Origin: Acidobacteriota bacterium
GTDB lineage: Bacteria > Acidobacteriota > Terriglobia > Terriglobales > Acidobacteriaceae
Direction: 5' to 3'
Length of the DNA stretch: 60,441 nt
Assembly (NCBI GenBank): GCA_023410055.1
Contig: JAEYQK010000013.1
Location: 1-60,441, forward strand
The notes beneath the pieces are model-generated. The model ran no database searches. It was not told the DNA's origin and worked only from the letters and a program-made list of their open reading frames with translations. A program made the translations under genes and the position numbers. Numbering within the stretch: position 1 is the first letter of the stretch; each line of letters opens with the position of its first letter. Positions 1 through 8,059 of the stretch are shown here, one piece after another.

Positions 1-1
1 G

Positions 2-760
2 CCGAGTTCCGACCGTAGCGCCGGACTCCAGTCCGGCGAATTGCCCTCAGACCGTAGCGCCAGACTCCAGTCCGGCTCTCCTCGCGGCCTCGGCCCCGTT
101 ACCGCCGAAGAAGAACTTCGCCGCGTGCTGCCCGTAATCCGCGAGCTAAAACGCGCAGTCCCGAATGCGATCGTCTCCGTTGACACCTACAAAGCCGAAG
201 TCGCGCGCCAAGCCATCGACGCCGGAGCTGAAATCATCAACGACGTCAGCGCCTTCCGCTGGGACGCCAACATGCCTTCAACCATCGCGTCATTGAAATG
301 CGGCGCGATCCTGATGCACATGCGCGGACGCCCCGAGCAATGGCGCGACCTGCCGCCCATCACCGGCGACGAACTCGTGCCGCTGGTTGCCCGCGAACTC
401 CGCGAGTGCGCAACTGTAGTCGAACACCACGGCATCGCCCGCAATCGCATCGCGCTCGATCCCGGTTACGGCTTCGGCAAGAACTTTCGCGAGAACTATC
501 CGCTCATCGCACGCCTCGGTGAACTCGCTCAACTCGGTTACCCGCTCGTCGTCGGCACCTCGCGCAAGTCCTTCATCGGACGCACGGTCGCCCGTGGCGA
601 CGGCATCGCCGCCCCGACGCAACGTCTCTACGGCACCCTCGCCAGTGTGACCGCCCTCGTCCTCGGCGGTGCCCACATCGTTCGCGTCCACGACATCACG
701 CCTGCACTCGAAGCCTGTGCGGTGGCAGACGAGATTCTGAACGGCATTTCCGATTCCTGA
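2..760 (+). CDS. folP: Dihydropteroate synthase, 5'-truncated by window edge
   Basis: This is the C-terminal part of dihydropteroate synthase, which condenses 6-hydroxymethyl-dihydropterin pyrophosphate with p-aminobenzoate in cytosolic folate synthesis. Visible family signatures are the EEELRRVLPVI helix, SVDTYK, the INDVSA strand, ILMHMRG, LDPGYGFGKN, the VVGTSRKSFIG pterin-binding segment and a C-terminal VHD motif. The frame is open back to base 2, so the real start lies outside the window. The stretch before PVTAEEELRR, normally a short loop after the STRPG motif, is lengthened by two 27-bp palindromic repeats at 11-37 and 50-76. They are 13 codons apart, so the frame is kept. The stop codon lies in a heptamer array that begins at 746. 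Identification is firm. Whether the repeat-bearing loop is tolerated in the enzyme is inference. Confidence 0.93.
   Translation, partial: PSSDRSAGLQSGELPSDRSARLQSGSPRGLGPVTAEEELRRVLPVIRELKRAVPNAIVSVDTYKAEVARQAIDAGAEIINDVSAFRWDANMPSTIASLKCGAILMHMRGRPEQWRDLPPITGDELVPLVARELRECATVVEHHGIARNRIALDPGYGFGKNFRENYPLIARLGELAQLGYPLVVGTSRKSFIGRTVARGDGIAAPTQRLYGTLASVTALVLGGAHIVRVHDITPALEACAVADEILNGISDS
11..76. repeat. Two direct copies of a palindromic repeat inside folP
   Basis: Copies at 11-37 and 50-76 differ at one base. Each holds the near-perfect palindrome gccggactccagtccggc (copy 2 has one stem mismatch) preceded by a gaccgtagc header. The 39-bp period equals 13 codons, so both copies are translated in frame as D-R-S-A-x-L-Q-S-G. 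A related palindrome with the same ctccag centre but another stem is at 10032-10055. Confidence 0.85.
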
Positions 761-831
761 TTTCCGATTTCTGACTGCGGAGAGCGTGAGGCGAACATTG
801 AACAAATCAGAAATCAGAAATCAGAAATCAG
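746..831. repeat. Inverted heptamer arrays between folP and photolyase
   Basis: Four 7-bp units of the type ATTTCYG run from 746 to 773. Four units of AAATCAG, the reverse-complement type, run from 804 to 831, leaving a core of about 30 bp. The left array contains the folP stop codon. The right array ends two bases before the photolyase ATG, leaving no room for a Shine-Dalgarno site. Confidence 0.85.
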
Positions 832-833
832 AA

Positions 834-2216
834 ATGAACGCCCGCGTCACCGTTCGCTGCGATCGCCCGTTCTCTCCGAACGGAACTTGCGTCGTTTACT
901 GGATGCAGCGTGCCCAGCGTGGCATCGATAATCCCGCGCTCGATGTTGCTGTTGCCGCCGCCAACGAACTCAAAGTACCGTGCATTGTCTTCTTCGCACC
1001 GATCCCGTTTTACCCGCACGCAAACGCGCGGCATTATGCATTCCTCGCCCAAGGCATCTCTGACATTGCTGCCGACTTGGCCCAGCGCAACATCGGCTTC
1101 GTCCTGCGACGCTGGCCTGACCATCACTTGCTCAAGTTTTGCGAAGAGGTTCGCCCGGCGCTCATCGTCGGCGACGAGAATCCTCTGCGCGAGCCCGCAC
1201 ACTGGCGCGAGCTGGTGGCCACGAAGGTCGCCGACAAACTCGGCATCCCTTTCTGGACCGTCGATGCCGACGTCATCGTCCCCTCCAAGCTGATCGACAA
1301 AGCTCAGTATGCCGCCCGCATCATCCGCCCCAAACTCGCTCTGCAACTCAAGACGTTCCTCCGCGAACCCGAAAACCTCAGCGCTACCGCTCGTGTAGGG
1401 ACGGGGCTTTGCCCCGTCCAAAACCTCGAGACACTACCCCCCACAATCACCTTCGACGAACTCACGCTCGACTGGCCGCTCGAACGCTCCGTCCAACCCG
1501 TGACGTCATTTCGCGGCGGCACCCGCGAAGGCATGCGCCTGTTGCGGGACTTCGTCCGCCACAAGCTTTCCCACTACGACCGCGACCGCAATCATCCCGA
1601 GGTCGACGGCACGAGCCGCCTCTCGCCCTACCTGCACTTCGGACACATCAGCCCCATCCGTGTCGCCCTTGAGATCCAGAACGCCGATGCACCCGAATCA
1701 GAAAAGCAGGCATTTCTGGACCAGCTCATCACCTGGCGCGAACTCGCCGTTAACTTCGTCCTGCACAACTCGTCCTACGATACTTTTGACTGCGCCGAGC
1801 CGTGGGCGAAGAAATCGCTGAAGGCACACGAGCGTGACGAACGTCCTTATCTCTACTACGCCGACCAGCTCGAAAGCGCCGAGACGCACGATGCGCTATG
1901 GAACGCCGCCCAGCGCCAGATGGTCACCGAGGGCTGGATGCACAACTACATGCGCATGTACTGGGCCAAGAAGATCCTCGAGTGGACGCCCTCCGCCGCC
2001 GAGGCCTACGCCATCGCCGTCCACCTCAACGACAAGTACTTCCTCGACGGACGCGATCCCAACGGCTACGCCGGCATCGCCTGGGCCATCGCCGGCAAAC
2101 TCGACCGCCCCTGGTTCGACCGCCCGATTTTCGGCCTCATCCGCTACATGGGCGGCAAGTCAATGGAAAAGAAGTTTGACGTGAAGGCCTATGTGGAGAG
2201 GTATAGGCAGGGGTAG
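834..2216 (+). CDS. phr: Class II CPD photolyase
   Basis: This is a light-dependent FAD enzyme that splits cyclobutane pyrimidine dimers in DNA. The N-terminal alpha/beta domain begins with the class II signature VVYWMQRAQR. The FAD-binding C-terminal part shows SRLSPYLHFG, the HNSSYDTFDCAEPWAK region, EGWMHNYMRMYWAKKILEW, and the DKYFLDGRDPNGYAGIAW segment typical of class II. The length of 460 residues is normal. I chose ATG 834 because the in-frame sequence before it is heptamer repeat. A dispersed palindrome at 1394-1419 is translated inside the protein as R-V-G-T-G-L-C-P-V, between the N-terminal domain and the FAD domain. No Shine-Dalgarno is visible. Identification is very secure. Confidence 0.95.
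   Translation: MNARVTVRCDRPFSPNGTCVVYWMQRAQRGIDNPALDVAVAAANELKVPCIVFFAPIPFYPHANARHYAFLAQGISDIAADLAQRNIGFVLRRWPDHHLLKFCEEVRPALIVGDENPLREPAHWRELVATKVADKLGIPFWTVDADVIVPSKLIDKAQYAARIIRPKLALQLKTFLREPENLSATARVGTGLCPVQNLETLPPTITFDELTLDWPLERSVQPVTSFRGGTREGMRLLRDFVRHKLSHYDRDRNHPEVDGTSRLSPYLHFGHISPIRVALEIQNADAPESEKQAFLDQLITWRELAVNFVLHNSSYDTFDCAEPWAKKSLKAHERDERPYLYYADQLESAETHDALWNAAQRQMVTEGWMHNYMRMYWAKKILEWTPSAAEAYAIAVHLNDKYFLDGRDPNGYAGIAWAIAGKLDRPWFDRPIFGLIRYMGGKSMEKKFDVKAYVERYRQG
1394..1419. repeat. Dispersed palindrome (GTAGGGAC type) inside the photolyase gene
   Basis: The copy has the header gtaggg and a stem ggacggggc/gccccgtcc around a ttt loop. It is read in frame without a stop. Sister copies at 9560-9585 and 11923-11948 are intergenic. 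The 11923 copy swaps one G-C stem pair for T-A and keeps complementarity. Confidence 0.85.
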
Positions 2217-2232
2217 GCTTGTTGAATGAGAA

Positions 2233-2739
2233 GTGAGTGATAGGTCCGATTCCGCGAGAACTGACTTCCGTGGGCTGCAGGTTCAGTGTCAGAATACTTT
2301 CGTGGAAGAAGAAAACTATCCCGACGTAGTGGCTCCGGAACGTGTGGGTACGTACTCGGCGCTGACGAGCGCTGGCGGTGGGTACGTGTGGGATGAGGTA
2401 TTGGAATACCGCGTTTGGTGTCACCCTGAGCGAGGTTCTTCCGACCTGGAAGACGGGAGTGATTATTACTACGCCTTCGCGACATACGCCGAAGCACTTG
2501 CATATTCGATACGGACCGAAGGCACCGAAGAGCCGCTCGCGCTCATACGCCAGCTTGAGTACATCGACGAACCCAATCCTGGCGAGTATCGCCACGTTAA
2601 GAAAGAACGCATTACCGAATGGCCAGTAGAATTTCTTCGTCGTCCCAGACGAACGGAGAATACAATCCCTGATTTTCTGTCTCCGGATGCGCCCGCCAAC
2701 CGCCTTGATATTTTGCGAGGTCTCGCAAATCGGAAATGA
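2233..2739 (+). CDS. Conserved hypothetical protein, 168 aa
   Basis: This is a soluble acidic protein without a signal peptide or membrane segment. The central block (GYVWDEVLEYRVWCHPERG, then a tyrosine run, FATYAEALAYS and EEPLALIRQ) resembles a small conserved module often found next to or fused with GNAT acetyltransferases. No acetyltransferase domain is present here, so no function is assigned. The GTG start at 2233 follows a weak AGAAG. A later start would also be possible. It is transcribed after the photolyase (16-base gap) and converges with the ABC exporter gene. Codon pattern and length support a real gene. Confidence 0.65.
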   Translation: MSDRSDSARTDFRGLQVQCQNTFVEEENYPDVVAPERVGTYSALTSAGGGYVWDEVLEYRVWCHPERGSSDLEDGSDYYYAFATYAEALAYSIRTEGTEEPLALIRQLEYIDEPNPGEYRHVKKERITEWPVEFLRRPRRTENTIPDFLSPDAPANRLDILRGLANRK

Positions 2740-2832
2740 ACAGGGCCACGGTTCGCGGCGGCAAAGGCTGCGATTATGGTGATTACATCCTTATCGCTTA
2801 ATACCGAACAAACGCTGTTTGACCTCATTCCT

Positions 2833-4722
2833 TCACAGCGATATTTCGCCGTTCCCAGCCCCCGCCTCCTCCGCCACCGCAACTTCCGATTCTCCGTTAC
2901 TCTCGACCGCCTCCCCCTCCCCCGGAGCCAAAAACATGTTTTCTTCGACTCCGTGCTGCTTGGTGTAAAGCTCGTAGTACCTTCCTCCAAGTGCGTACAG
3001 CGAACCGTGCGTACCGCGCTCGACTATCTGCCCGCCTTCGACGACTAGAATCTGGTCTGCCCGCCGCACCGTCGAAAGCCTGTGCGCGATCACGAACGTC
3101 GTCCGTCCGCGCATCAAGTACGACAATCCTTCCTGGATCAGAGCCTCCGACTCCGAATCAAGGCTCGACGTCGCCTCATCCAGTATCAGTATTCGCGGAT
3201 CAGCCAGAATCGCCCTCGCGATCGACACCCGCTGCCGCTGCCCTCCCGACAACTTCACGCCGCGCTCGCCGATAATCGTGTCGTACTTCTTCTCGAACCC
3301 CTCAGCGAACTCGTCCACGCGCGCGATGGCGCAGGCGCGCATCAGCTCGTCTTCAGTCGCGTCCGGCTTCGAAAACAGCACGTTCTCCCTGATCGAGCCG
3401 TCGAATAGAAACGAATCCTGCAACACCACACCAAGGTGCTGGCGATAAGAATCCAGCCGCACCGTCGACAGATCAACGCCATCGACCAACACTCGCCCGT
3501 TGTTCGGATTGTGAAACGCCGCGATCAGCCCGATGATGGTCGACTTACCCGAACCCGACGAACCGACCAGCGCCGTTACCGTCCCGGGCGCCGCATGAAA
3601 CGAGACATCGTGCAGCACGGTCTTCGCCGGATCGTAAGCAAACGTCACATTTTCAAACCGCACATCGCCACGTATCTCATCCAGCGCCACCGTACGCCTC
3701 GGGTCATCGTCTTCCGGACGCTCGCTCAGCACCTCGCGCGTCCGCTCCAGTCCAGCAACAGCCTCGGTGATCTGCGTGCCAATGCTGACGGTCTGGAACA
3801 GCGGTGCTGCCAGATAACCCAGAAACATCGTGTAAGTAAAGAACCCGCCCAGCGTCAGCGTTCCTGCGGCAATCTGCCGCGTACCCATCAGCATCACGAT
3901 TGCGCCGACCACGCCCATCAGCGTCGCCGACGACAGACTCATCACCGAAGTTGCCGTCAGCGTACGAAAGACGTTCTGCAGCAACCGCTCCACGCCACCA
4001 CTGAACACCTCGTGCTCGCGCGCCTCGGCATGATAGCCCTTCACGACCCTCACGCCGCCCAGCGACTCCGTCAGCCTTCCCGTCACCTCGGCATTGATCT
4101 TCGAACGCTCGCGAAAGATTGGCCGAATGATACGAAACGCCTTGCGCAGTGCGAATCCAAATATGATCAGGAACCCGAAAGCAATGGCCGTCATCGTCGG
4201 ACTAATTCGCACCAGCACGATAAACGCGATTACCGCCGTCAGCACTCCACCGGCGAAGTCGACCAACCCGGTGCCGAGTAGATTGCGCACGCCCTCCACA
4301 TCGCTCATGATTCGCGCGACCAGCGTGCCCGTCTTGTTCGCATCGTAATACGACACAGGCAGTCGGCCCACGTGCTCCTGCACTTCCCGCCGCAGCTCAG
4401 CTATGAGCCGTTGCGCAGCCTTCGAGAGCGTCTGGGTAAGCGCAAAAGACGTCAGCCCCTGCACGAGCGTCGCGCCCAGCACCACACCCACCAGCGGATA
4501 TAGAAGATGGAGATGCCGCTTGCCGATGACGTCGTCCACCAGATACTTCGTCGATGCCGGCAGCACCAGTCCCGAAAGCCGGTTGATCACCATGAGCAGG
4601 AAGCCGAGCGCCAGCAATCCGCGGCGCGGCTTCATCAGGCGCCAAATCTCTGGCAGCACTTTCCGAAGTTCCGGCTTTTTGCCGCCGGTCACCGCCGGCG
4701 GTGAATGCAATCCCATTCGCAT
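2833..4722 (-). CDS. ABC exporter, fused permease-ATPase half-transporter (MsbA-like)
   Basis: This 629-residue half-transporter would dimerise in the inner membrane and export lipids or drugs. An ABC type-1 transmembrane domain with about six helices spans residues 35-325. It is followed by the nucleotide-binding domain: Walker A GSSGSGKST near 387-395, the Q-loop LGVVLQDSFLFDGSIREN, the signature LSGGQRQRVSIARA, Walker B ILILDEATSSLD and the H-loop VIAHRLSTV. A glutamate- and alanine-rich tail of about 40 residues follows. The gene is single, divergent from the MlaD-like gene at 4946. That neighbour would suit a lipid role, but the substrate is not readable from the sequence. Confidence 0.92.
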   Translation of the reverse strand: MRMGLHSPPAVTGGKKPELRKVLPEIWRLMKPRRGLLALGFLLMVINRLSGLVLPASTKYLVDDVIGKRHLHLLYPLVGVVLGATLVQGLTSFALTQTLSKAAQRLIAELRREVQEHVGRLPVSYYDANKTGTLVARIMSDVEGVRNLLGTGLVDFAGGVLTAVIAFIVLVRISPTMTAIAFGFLIIFGFALRKAFRIIRPIFRERSKINAEVTGRLTESLGGVRVVKGYHAEAREHEVFSGGVERLLQNVFRTLTATSVMSLSSATLMGVVGAIVMLMGTRQIAAGTLTLGGFFTYTMFLGYLAAPLFQTVSIGTQITEAVAGLERTREVLSERPEDDDPRRTVALDEIRGDVRFENVTFAYDPAKTVLHDVSFHAAPGTVTALVGSSGSGKSTIIGLIAAFHNPNNGRVLVDGVDLSTVRLDSYRQHLGVVLQDSFLFDGSIRENVLFSKPDATEDELMRACAIARVDEFAEGFEKKYDTIIGERGVKLSGGQRQRVSIARAILADPRILILDEATSSLDSESEALIQEGLSYLMRGRTTFVIAHRLSTVRRADQILVVEGGQIVERGTHGSLYALGGRYYELYTKQHGVEENMFLAPGEGEAVESNGESEVAVAEEAGAGNGEISL

Positions 4723-4770
4723 ATGTATTCAGTTTAGATTGGCAGCAAGCCGATTCGATTCCGCCTCCTT

Positions 4771-4805
4771 GTCATTCCGACGCCCACCGGCACGACGAAT
4801 CCCTT
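4771..4805. repeat. Decayed copy of the 'GTCATTCCGA...GAATCCCT' repeat
   Basis: The ends gtcattccga and gaatccct match the fuller copy at 7112-7150, while the middle differs. It lies in the divergent spacer between the ABC exporter and the MlaD-like gene, a region with no gene of its own. Confidence 0.6.
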
Positions 4806-4945
4806 TCGCCACCACGACTCCTGCGCAAACCGACATAAGAAACGTCACTGCTGACTAGCCACTTTGCATCTGATATGATTTTGCCTCCTGAGAGAAATCG
4901 CCTCTTCAGGCGCATTTCTGCGGGATCGAAGTCTACGGGGGAGAG

Positions 4946-6019
4946 GTGCCAAGCCAGAAACAGCTTAAGTGGGCCCAGATGCGCGTGGGCCTGACAGTCA
5001 TCTTCGCCAGCATTACCTTGGCCGTCCTGGTCTTTCTTATGACCGGTTCCGGCGGAGTTTTCACGAAGAAGATCGTCCTCAAGAGCTATGTCGACAACGC
5101 CTCCGGTTTACGTCCAGGGGCGCCTGTGCGCCTGCAAGGCGTGGACATTGGCAACGTCACCGGCATTCGCGTCGTGCCCGGCCGTGAACCGTACCCGGTC
5201 GAAGTCACGATGAAGATCTCCACCAAGTACATCGACATCATCCGCAAAGATTCGATTATTCAACTTAGCACCGCCGGCGTACTCGGCGAGACCTTCGTTG
5301 ACGTTGATAGCTCTGTCGCCAAGGGCCCTGTCGTCAAAGATGGCGATACGCTCCCCATGCGCGAAACGCCCGACATCCAAGACGTCGTCCGTTCCAGTCA
5401 GAGCACGTTACAGAACCTCGACGTGCTGCTGCGCCGCGTGGACCGCATCGTATCATTCGTCGAAAGTGGCCAAGGCTCCATCGGCAAACTGATCTACGAT
5501 CCCGGCCTTTACAATCAGTTGAACTCGACCGTCCGCGAATTCCAGGGCATCGTCAAGCAGATAAACTCCGGCGAGGGCTCGATTGGCAAGTTCATCAAAG
5601 ACGATGAGCTTTACAACAAGGCCAACTCCTCCGTCGACAAGCTCAACAAGATCGTCAGCCAGATCGATAATGGCCAGGGCACCGTTGGCAAGCTGATCAA
5701 AGATCCGTCGCTTTACAACAATGCGAACGAGACCATCGCCAAGGCCAACCGCCTCATGGACGACGTCAACTCCGGCAAAGGCACGCTCGGTATGCTGGCG
5801 AAAGACGAACAGTTCCGCACCAAGCTGAACGACACCATGACCAAGCTCAACGATCTGACGGTGAAATTGAACAGCACCCAAGGCTCAGCCGGCAAGTTCA
5901 TCAACGATCCGGCCATGTACGACAATGCAAACAAGCTGATGGTCAACAGCCAGGAATTAATTCAAGCAGTCCGCCAGAACCCGAAGAAGTATCTGACGAT
6001 ACATCTGAAGCTGTTCTGA
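4946..6019 (+). CDS. MlaD/MCE family lipid-transport protein with five 34-aa repeats
   Basis: MCE proteins are membrane-anchored periplasmic subunits that shuttle phospholipids between the two membranes. There is an N-terminal TM segment at about residues 12-33, then an MCE domain (about 40-125: SYVDNASGLRPGAPVRLQGV, STAGVLGETFVDV). Residues 171 to the end hold five copies of a 34-residue unit of the form GxGSxGKLIxDPxLYNxxN plus a helix. GTG at 4946 follows the strong Shine-Dalgarno GGGGGAGAGG. No MlaE permease or MlaF ATPase is adjacent. The nearest transporter is the divergent ABC exporter. The repeats probably form an extended helical tunnel or stalk (inference). Confidence 0.88.
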   Translation: MPSQKQLKWAQMRVGLTVIFASITLAVLVFLMTGSGGVFTKKIVLKSYVDNASGLRPGAPVRLQGVDIGNVTGIRVVPGREPYPVEVTMKISTKYIDIIRKDSIIQLSTAGVLGETFVDVDSSVAKGPVVKDGDTLPMRETPDIQDVVRSSQSTLQNLDVLLRRVDRIVSFVESGQGSIGKLIYDPGLYNQLNSTVREFQGIVKQINSGEGSIGKFIKDDELYNKANSSVDKLNKIVSQIDNGQGTVGKLIKDPSLYNNANETIAKANRLMDDVNSGKGTLGMLAKDEQFRTKLNDTMTKLNDLTVKLNSTQGSAGKFINDPAMYDNANKLMVNSQELIQAVRQNPKKYLTIHLKLF

Positions 6020-6161
6020 CATGATCGCTTGTTGTTGGCGCTAACCAGGGGACATTTCTATTGTGCTATGGACATGTCCTCACAATTCCATTGCCAACCA
6101 CTCTGCCGGTGATTAATCTGAGTAGCACATTGTCAGTAGACTAGAATTGGTTGAGACCCCT

Positions 6162-6183
6162 GTCACGGCAATCTCTCCGTGAC
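6162..6183 (+). promoter_or_regulatory. Hairpin just upstream of the YihY gene start
   Basis: gtcacgg and ccgtgac form a 7-bp stem with an 8-base loop, ending eight bases before ATG 6192. The stem reaches towards the GACGGA that would act as ribosome-binding site, so it could modulate translation. This is inference from position only. Confidence 0.4.
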
Positions 6184-6191
6184 GGAATGCT

Positions 6192-7100
6192 ATGGCCATC
6201 GTACTGCGCTTTTTCACATTATTGCGTTTGTCTGTCTGGCGTGCATTCAATCACGACGCGTTCGGCGTCGCTAAGGGTGTTGCCTATTCGTTGATCGTCT
6301 CGCTGTTCCCCGCCTTCCTCGTCGTTGCCTCCGTGCTTGCCTCCTTCCACAAAACGGTTACCGCAACACGCGAGATCGCCTATGCCGTCGGACGCATCCT
6401 GCCTCCCGGCTCCGCCCAGACCGCCCAAAGCTACTTTCAGACCGCATCCGAGCGCCCGCTTCGCATACTGATCATGACCGGGTTCCTCACGCTGTGGGCT
6501 GCCTCGGGCGTCATGATTTCCTGGATGGAAGGCTTTCGCAACGCCTACCAGATGCCGAAAACCTGGGGCATCGTCAAAGAACGCCTGATCGCCTTCTCGC
6601 TCGTCTTGATGGCCGGAATCCCGCTGGCGTTTGCCACGGCGCTCATCGCCTTCGGCGCCCAAATCGAAGTATGGGCAATGCATCGCGCGGCCCACGAAAT
6701 CGGCTTCTACATTCTGGTTCTCTGGAAAGCTGTCCGCTGGGTGATCGCCAGCCTCACGAGCGTTGCCGTCATCTCGCTGATCTACCACAACGCCGTGCCT
6801 CGTACGATGCGCTGGCACACCGTCCTCCCCGGAGCCGCACTCTCTACCGCTCTCTGGTTCCCGGCGACCGTGCTCTTCGGCTGGTACGTCAGCCGCTTCG
6901 CCGCCTACTCGCTGCTCTACGGCTCGCTCGCAACGGCCATCGTGCTCCTCGTCTGGATGTACATCATCTCGGTCATCATCCTCATCGGAGCCGAATTCAA
7001 CGCACTGCTCTATCCGCGCTCGGTTACCTGCAAGAACGGCAACGGCTCAAAGGCGCACACCGGATCAGTTCAAACCACGCCGCAGGTTAAAGTCAGCTAG
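6192..7100 (+). CDS. YihY/BrkB family inner-membrane protein
   Basis: This 302-residue polytopic protein belongs to the YihY/BrkB (UPF0761) family, whose biochemical role is not settled. Family features are the early KGVAYSLIVSLFPAFLVVAS helix, the GGxx-like amphipathic region, the IYHNAVPR motif before a long hydrophobic stretch, ALSTALWFPATVLFGWYVS, YGSLATAIVLLVWMYI and the final GAEFNALLYPR. About six TM segments are visible. A short hydrophilic tail of about 25 residues follows. The gene stands alone between two repeat-bearing spacers. Confidence 0.9.
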   Translation: MAIVLRFFTLLRLSVWRAFNHDAFGVAKGVAYSLIVSLFPAFLVVASVLASFHKTVTATREIAYAVGRILPPGSAQTAQSYFQTASERPLRILIMTGFLTLWAASGVMISWMEGFRNAYQMPKTWGIVKERLIAFSLVLMAGIPLAFATALIAFGAQIEVWAMHRAAHEIGFYILVLWKAVRWVIASLTSVAVISLIYHNAVPRTMRWHTVLPGAALSTALWFPATVLFGWYVSRFAAYSLLYGSLATAIVLLVWMYIISVIILIGAEFNALLYPRSVTCKNGNGSKAHTGSVQTTPQVKVS

Positions 7101-7111
7101 CCCCACGCCTT

Positions 7112-7229
7112 GTCATTCCGACCGGAGCGAAGCGGAGCGGAGGAATCCCTACCCTCACCAAACACTCTCTTTGTACAATCCTGTAATCCGTATCGTTGCC
7201 CCCTATCCGCCCGCCTTTGGCGGATGTGG
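7112..7229. repeat. Two dispersed repeats in the spacer after yihY
   Basis: 7112-7150 is a copy of the gtcattccga...gaatccct repeat with a gagcgaagcggagc centre. 7204-7229 is a palindrome built on atccgcccgcctttggcgga, also seen in altered form at 7976-8004 and 32190-32216. The second copy lies in frame before the 130-residue gene but is probably not translated. Confidence 0.75.
7174..7179 (+). promoter_or_regulatory. Candidate -10 box (TACAAT)
   Basis: The 15-mer tctctttgtacaatc at 7166-7180 recurs identically at 8040-8054 (with one shift of context) before pyruvate kinase. The shared element is best read as a sigma-70-type promoter. No good -35 is visible in either copy. Confidence 0.45.
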
Positions 7230-7249
7230 GAAGAAGACTAGGCAGAACG

Positions 7250-7642
7250 ATGAAGAACTCCACCACAACCGTGCCGTCGTCGAAGGCTGCCCCTGAGATA
7301 TTGATATGGAGAGCCATGATATTGATAGGGAGAGCCATCAGGACTCTCTTCTTCACCGCGGCGTTTACTGTCGCTGGGCTGGCTGCAATTCTATGGCTGA
7401 TTCTCCCTAAATCCCGCGCTTCTGTCGAACACAAGAATCTCTGCGCTAGTTTCTCTCCTGGGATGAACCAGAAGCAGGTTCAGGACGCGCTCGACAGACA
7501 CGGCCCACCGTATATGGTCGAAGCCGGTCACGGCCAGATTACGGTCCGCGATGATGTTGTAGGCTGCATTTTAGTAAATGATGGGAACGGGATCGTGGTG
7601 TCGGTAGCAACTGAAGGACGTAGCAGGTGGCTAGAGAGGTAG
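7250..7642 (+). CDS. Small membrane-anchored periplasmic protein, 130 aa
   Basis: The function is unknown. One TM helix (about residues 25-47, LFFTAAFTVAGLAAILWLIL) is followed by a compact outside domain of about 80 residues. It begins with SPGMNQKQVQDALDRHGPP, which recalls the opening helix of SmpA/BamE-like domains (G-M-x-x-x-x-V-x-x-x-L-G-x-P). I start at ATG 7250, since the earlier in-frame codons are the palindrome at 7204-7229. It is followed two bases later by a gene of the same architecture, so the two form a pair of diverged paralogues. Confidence 0.6.
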   Translation: MKNSTTTVPSSKAAPEILIWRAMILIGRAIRTLFFTAAFTVAGLAAILWLILPKSRASVEHKNLCASFSPGMNQKQVQDALDRHGPPYMVEAGHGQITVRDDVVGCILVNDGNGIVVSVATEGRSRWLER

Positions 7643-7644
7643 AA

Positions 7645-7962
7645 ATGCGATTACTCTGCAAAGACTTAGTTGTGGCGTTTCTTGTAGCTGCTGTTGTCGT
7701 TTGCGGCTTTCTCGGGTGGCTCTTCTACAAGCAGGGAAATCTCCGGATAGATGCCGGTCAGGATTTCAGCAGAATCTCTATTGGTATGGCGAAAGCTGAC
7801 GTGCAGAAACTTACGAATTGGGATAATTTGGATTGCAAAAATGAGGATTGCCGATTTGGAGACCTCCGGCGAGTGTATATCGTCTGCTTTAACGACGAAG
7901 GCAGAGTCATCAACAAAAGTGTTGTATTTCGAGAGCTTCTCCCCGAGCCTATGAGCTTCTAG
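7645..7962 (+). CDS. Small membrane-anchored periplasmic protein, 105 aa
   Basis: It has the same layout as its upstream neighbour: one TM helix at residues 8-29 (LVVAFLVAAVVVCGFLGWLF), then a short domain starting ISIGMAKADVQKLTNWDN, again like the first helix of a BamE-like fold. Two cysteines (DCKNEDC) sit in a loop. ATG 7645 follows GAGAGGTAGAA and begins two bases after the previous stop. GTG 7627 overlapping the upstream gene is the less likely start. No function is assigned. The base composition is more AT-rich than that of the surrounding genes. Confidence 0.6.
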   Translation: MRLLCKDLVVAFLVAAVVVCGFLGWLFYKQGNLRIDAGQDFSRISIGMAKADVQKLTNWDNLDCKNEDCRFGDLRRVYIVCFNDEGRVINKSVVFRELLPEPMSF

Positions 7963-7975
7963 AACCAGTCCCCCA

Positions 7976-8037
7976 TATCTGCCCGCCTTTGGCAGATGCG
8001 GCAGACTCACAATTCAAAACTCAAAACTCAAAATTGT
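7976..8037. repeat. Palindrome and CAAAACT heptamers before pyruvate kinase
   Basis: A diverged copy of the CCCGCCTTTGGC palindrome covers 7976-8004. It is followed by about four 7-bp units of the CAAAACT type up to 8037, directly upstream of the promoter at 8048. Confidence 0.75.
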
Positions 8038-8047
8038 TCTCTCTTTG

Positions 8048-8053
8048 TACAAT
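8048..8053 (+). promoter_or_regulatory. -10 box of pyruvate kinase, apparently leaderless
   Basis: TACAAT lies six bases before ATG 8060. A transcript starting the usual 6-7 bases after the -10 would begin at the start codon itself. No Shine-Dalgarno is present. The same -10, six bases, ATG geometry is seen at 46622-46634. Confidence 0.5.
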
Positions 8054-8059
8054 CTTCTA

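Noticed and set aside
3436..4281. 281-codon plus-strand frame opposite the ABC exporter
   Set aside because: Shadow of the permease domain; no domain or start signal.
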